Origin: Tetramitus jugosus
Lineage: Eukaryota > Heterolobosea > Eutetramitea > Acrasida > Vahlkampfiidae
Length of the DNA stretch: 64,000 nt
Direction of reading: 5' to 3'
Assembly: GCA_937625935.1 (NCBI GenBank)
Contig: OW569356.1
Location: forward strand, 496,001-560,000
A model generated the notes under the pieces. That model was not told the DNA's origin, ran no database searches, and saw nothing but the letters and a program-made list of their open reading frames with translations. The position numbers and the translations under genes are program-made. Positions 61,152 to 64,000 of this stretch are shown here, piece after piece; position 1 is the stretch's first letter, and every line of letters starts with the position of its first letter.

Positions 61152-62822
61152 ATGAACACCAAAAGAAACGCACAAAAAAAAAGCGAGCAGAGGATGACCC
61201 TGGCAGATCAACAAACAAAAGAACTAGTGAAAAATGAATTGCTCAAATTGCGACAAAATTACAAACCTTTCAAGGTGAGGAGCGACCCTGGAAAATTTCC
61301 ACTCATCTTCACAATAGTCTTCCACCCGACCCACCAAATGAATGTAGACTTTGAAGGTGTGCAATTGCGCATCACTATTGATGAGGATTATCCGATCGGG
61401 TCATTCCCTGTGATTGACTCGGTCGAGTCATTAAAGACGCAACCATTACCGGCTGGTCTCCTACGTAAATTGCAAACCTCTCTTCAAAATCAGTGTCGTG
61501 TTATGTATGACCGACAAACACGAGAGATCAAGGTACCAATACTATTGGATTTATTGGACTGGTTTGATCGCAATTGTGCGAGTCTGGTAATGGATATGCA
61601 ATATGTGGAATCATACATGGCTGAGAATGCCGATGGTAGCAGCTGTAGGAGATATGCTTTCAAAGTTGGGCTTGTGACAGAGCAATCATCATCGGCGTTG
61701 TCATCGATATCTGATATTGTTTCACAAGGGGGTCAGAACAACAAGAAGAAAGCATCAGCAGAGACTGGCAAAAACATAGGGAAGTCATCAAAGATTCATG
61801 ATGAATTCAATGATCGGAATAGTGACGAAAGTGATCAAGAAGAATTGAGTAGTGATGAGGAGGGGGATAGTGATGACGATGACGATGACGATGGAGGAGT
61901 TGATGGATCAAATGTAATGATTTCACTGATGCATGCTCCTTTATCGTTATCCATAGGTTCAGTGAGTGAAGAAGATGTGGGTCTTGCATTCGAGTACATT
62001 GACTTACAAGGCATATCAGTGATCGAGTGTAGTGAGTTGAGTATTCTTGTATTGTGCAGCAGATGCCAAAAGCAGATTCCTGTACGCAATCTCAGTGCCA
62101 CAGACACTTTCCATTGTGAATGTGATGCATGCAAAAAAGAGATATCAGTCACGTTCCATCCAGTGCCAATCATCAACAACGATACCGATGAAGATGCTGA
62201 TAAATCGATAATAGGAAAACAATGGGCCCAGATTGAACTGTCCGGTTGCACATTTTTTGATACCTTACCAGCATGCGAGTTCAGGGCCCTATGTTTCGAA
62301 TGCTCCACTGTAAACCTTGTGGGAACACTACGACCTAGAACTCACAATTCGTCCACATGCAGAAAGTGTCACAAGGATCTAGATATAGTGTTCAATGGGA
62401 TCAAAAAGCAAGAATTAGCTGACTTAGCGAAGAGGTTATCCGCTTCTACGACAAAGGGCAAAACTTCACCTCGAAGTAATCAGAAAAAGAAAGCAACCAC
62501 AAAGGTTCAAGGAATAACGGAGGGACGTCCATTGCCCAACAATGGAACATGCAAACATTACAAACATTCAAAGAGATGGTTAAGGTTTTCATGCTGTGGG
62601 CGGGCATTCCCCTGTGATATTTGTCATGAGGAACAAACCTCTGATCGATCGATCTTTGCTACAAGAATGTTGTGCGGATACTGTTCCAGAGAGCAACCAT
62701 GTGGCGATACTTGCAAGTTTTGTCAAAAGAAGCTGACCAAGAAGGTATTTGATCCTTCCTCACGCAAGAAGAGTGCCTTCAAAACAGCTTCAAGAAAGAG
62801 TGAACGACAAGCAAAAAAGTAA
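61152..62822 (+). CDS. RWD and CHY-zinc-finger protein
   Basis: Start at 61152 (MNTKRNAQKKSEQ) gives 556 residues. Residues 20-150 resemble an RWD domain (VQLRITIDEDYPIGSFP). An acidic Asp/Glu run (about 216-250) follows. The middle has scattered CxxC pairs (CSRC, CDAC, CFEC, CRKC) forming probable zinc ribbons. A CHY zinc finger is at about 464-540: CKHYKHSKRWLRFSCCG, FPCDICHEE, MLCGYCSREQPC. CHY fingers occur in Pirh2-type ubiquitin ligases and fungal Hot13, but no RING or CTCHY follows here. The function may concern metal handling or protein interaction. Confidence 0.87.
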   Translation: MNTKRNAQKKSEQRMTLADQQTKELVKNELLKLRQNYKPFKVRSDPGKFPLIFTIVFHPTHQMNVDFEGVQLRITIDEDYPIGSFPVIDSVESLKTQPLPAGLLRKLQTSLQNQCRVMYDRQTREIKVPILLDLLDWFDRNCASLVMDMQYVESYMAENADGSSCRRYAFKVGLVTEQSSSALSSISDIVSQGGQNNKKKASAETGKNIGKSSKIHDEFNDRNSDESDQEELSSDEEGDSDDDDDDDGGVDGSNVMISLMHAPLSLSIGSVSEEDVGLAFEYIDLQGISVIECSELSILVLCSRCQKQIPVRNLSATDTFHCECDACKKEISVTFHPVPIINNDTDEDADKSIIGKQWAQIELSGCTFFDTLPACEFRALCFECSTVNLVGTLRPRTHNSSTCRKCHKDLDIVFNGIKKQELADLAKRLSASTTKGKTSPRSNQKKKATTKVQGITEGRPLPNNGTCKHYKHSKRWLRFSCCGRAFPCDICHEEQTSDRSIFATRMLCGYCSREQPCGDTCKFCQKKLTKKVFDPSSRKKSAFKTASRKSERQAKK

Positions 62823-62951
62823 CAGGAATAAATAGTGATGCTAAGGTTGATCAAAGTGTATTTCATTTATACTCACACATTTGTTGTAATCCATGATTGT
62901 ATTTCCCGCCGCAAAAACAAGATCAAGCCCAGATCAAAAAAAGACACAGCA

Positions 62952-63721
62952 ATGATGGACAATCCCTTCACGAAAAGGACGTTTGATAGTCCCGATGTCG
63001 ATCGACAGCGCTATTCATCATCTTCTACGACCAGAAGACCACTGTTGCAACAGTCATCAACGCACAGCTACTACAGTAGCGATAGAAATGGATACAAGGA
63101 GGTTCATGATCATCACCAACAGCTGAAAAGAAGGTCCAAATGCGCGTGTTTTTGTAAAGTGTCATGTATTCTTCTTTTACTTGCTGTCAGTTGTTTGTTC
63201 GTAGCGGCTGTTGTGCTTGCCACTGTTGGAGGTGTGTTCATCAAGAAGGGAAAATTAAGCAATCACTGTAGTCTCTTATTGCATGTCAATAGAACTCTGC
63301 TAACGACCTCTGTTAATGATCTCTCAACTGTTTTTCATTCCATTGGAAGTGCCTGTAGCAATATTCTTCCGTTTCGATTGATCGAGATTGATGAATTAAC
63401 TCACACAATCTATTGCATGCACATTACGAGACAATATCACGTTGTTGAGAATGTAACAGTGGTTGTGAACTCTGTCGCTGGCCAACCTAACTTGCTCAGT
63501 GTGGAGGCCACGAGTAAGAGTCGACATGGAAAGTTTGTAAGTACTTACTTTTCTCATCTCGCTCATTTCAACTTCATTATCATGTCTGTACTAACATGCA
63601 CCCACTCCTATAATAGGATTTCGGTCAAAATTTTCGAAACCTCAAACTTCTGTTCTCATTGGCCAAGTTAGATATCGTACAACAGACGAGGATGGGTGGA
63701 TGTTGGTTCCCCTATAACTAA
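62952..63721 (+). CDS. Type II membrane protein of unknown function
   Basis: Exon 1 62952-63536, intron 63537-63616 (GTAAGT...ATAG), exon 2 63617-63721; 229 residues. The cytosolic N-terminus (about 70 residues, Ser/Arg/His-rich) ends in a Cys-rich juxtamembrane motif (CACFCKVSC) that could be palmitoylated. One membrane segment follows (ILLLLAVSCLFVAAVVLATVG), then an ordered extracytoplasmic domain of about 120 residues with NRT and NVT glycosylation sites. A LEA2-like domain is conceivable but not shown. I chose the ATG pair at 62952, since the upstream ATG at 62835 is 13 bp past the previous stop. Confidence 0.75.
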
Positions 63722-63766
63722 TAGTACTGTTCGATATTAGCGTCGACATCACAATCTCATTTATTG

Positions 63767-64000
63767 TTAGTAATCTTCCACCTTGAGTTTTGGCACGATG
63801 CACATACTCTGCAATTCCTGGAACAACAGCTTGCAAGCGTATGGAATGGTCAATACGGCCATTGAGCGACCACTCTTGCAGTATTGGCAATAACCGAGAT
63901 ATCCGATGTAGCCACATTTCTCACAGACGTGAACCTTGAATGCATCACTGGATATCATCAATCTTTCCATGAGCAACATTGAGGCACCATAACCAATCAA
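63767..64000 (-). CDS. RPC2: RNA polymerase III second-largest subunit, C-terminal part, cut by window edge
   Basis: The last 77 codons of a gene running in from the right edge. [19 protein letters not shown] is followed by the zinc site [16 protein letters not shown] and [15 protein letters not shown], the C-terminal clamp of the second-largest polymerase subunit. MLL(L/M)[10 protein letters not shown] and the ending [10 protein letters not shown] fit the Pol III subunit (POLR3B) better than RPB2 or RPA135. The stop is at 63769-63767, only 45 bp from the stop of the convergent membrane-protein gene. Confidence 0.9.
   Translation of the reverse strand: MIGYGASMLLMERLMISSDAFKVHVCEKCGYIGYLGYCQYCKSGRSMAVLTIPYACKLLFQELQSMCIVPKLKVEDY

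Overview
The window looks like nuclear DNA of a free-living heterolobosean amoeba, most likely Naegleria or a close relative. The grounds are gene-dense eukaryotic sequence (about 36 genes in 64 kb, mostly single-exon), short GT-AG introns (about 57-120 nt, usually opening GTATGT, GTAAGT or GTACGT), the standard stop codons, long Asn/Gln/Ser/Thr homopolymer tracts in regulatory proteins, and a polytopic PAS-adenylyl cyclase with a TmcB-like helical region, a gene type strongly expanded in Naegleria. Species cannot be fixed from the sequence alone. I saw no transposon, viral gene, CRISPR array, rRNA or tRNA.

Layout. 1-8.4 kb (minus strand): a gene start cut by the window edge, a low-complexity protein ending in a PNRC/Edc1-like decapping-activator motif, a GTPase fused to zinc ribbons and a glycine-zipper membrane segment, an ERMP1-like M28 membrane peptidase, and a small secreted carbohydrate-binding protein. 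8.5-12.5 kb: an orphan gene, SDE2 and MCM5, the last two divergent over 180 bp. 12.5-17.1 kb (minus): a membrane-anchored bZIP factor and a coiled-coil protein. 17.2-26.3 kb (plus): a second coiled-coil protein, a Polo-like kinase without polo boxes, a NATD1-type acetyltransferase, an AlkB-like dioxygenase and an ArfGAP-PH-PH protein. 26.3-34.8 kb: a beta-hydroxyacid dehydrogenase (minus), the ten-exon adenylyl cyclase and a MAP-kinase-phosphatase-like protein (plus). 35.0-44.7 kb (minus): USP53/54-like peptidase, glutathione S-transferase, Zn2Cys6 transcription factor, PIP kinase and ATG1/ULK kinase. 45.4-51.7 kb (plus): PFA-DSP-like (pseudo)phosphatase, zinc-ribbon/SDR fusion, a Lys-rich small protein and an NT-C2 protein. 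51.7-58.1 kb (minus): ALG6, a GDPD phosphodiesterase, a PGPMP-repeat protein and a PLCXD-type phosphodiesterase. 58.3-63.7 kb (plus): BTB-BACK protein, RWD-CHY zinc-finger protein and a type II membrane protein. The right edge cuts the RNA polymerase III second-largest subunit gene (minus).

There is no operon logic; this is ordinary eukaryotic gene order with intergenic gaps of about 45-700 bp. The clearest functional juxtaposition is SDE2/MCM5 (replication-linked in other eukaryotes) sharing one short promoter region. Several genes concern membranes, lipid signalling and ER homeostasis (ERMP1-like peptidase, ALG6, membrane bZIP, PIP kinase, GDPD, PLCXD, ArfGAP, ATG1), but nothing shows that they are co-regulated. 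The most notable observations are the membrane-tethered bZIP with a candidate site-1-protease site, the Dcp1-activator-like tail, the GTPase/zinc-ribbon/glycine-zipper fusion, the Zn2Cys6 factor with a PAS-like tail, the PIP kinase with a roughly 350-residue insertion in its catalytic domain, and interleaved inverted repeats near 23.3 kb. All exon joins were made by eye from splice sites and reading phase.
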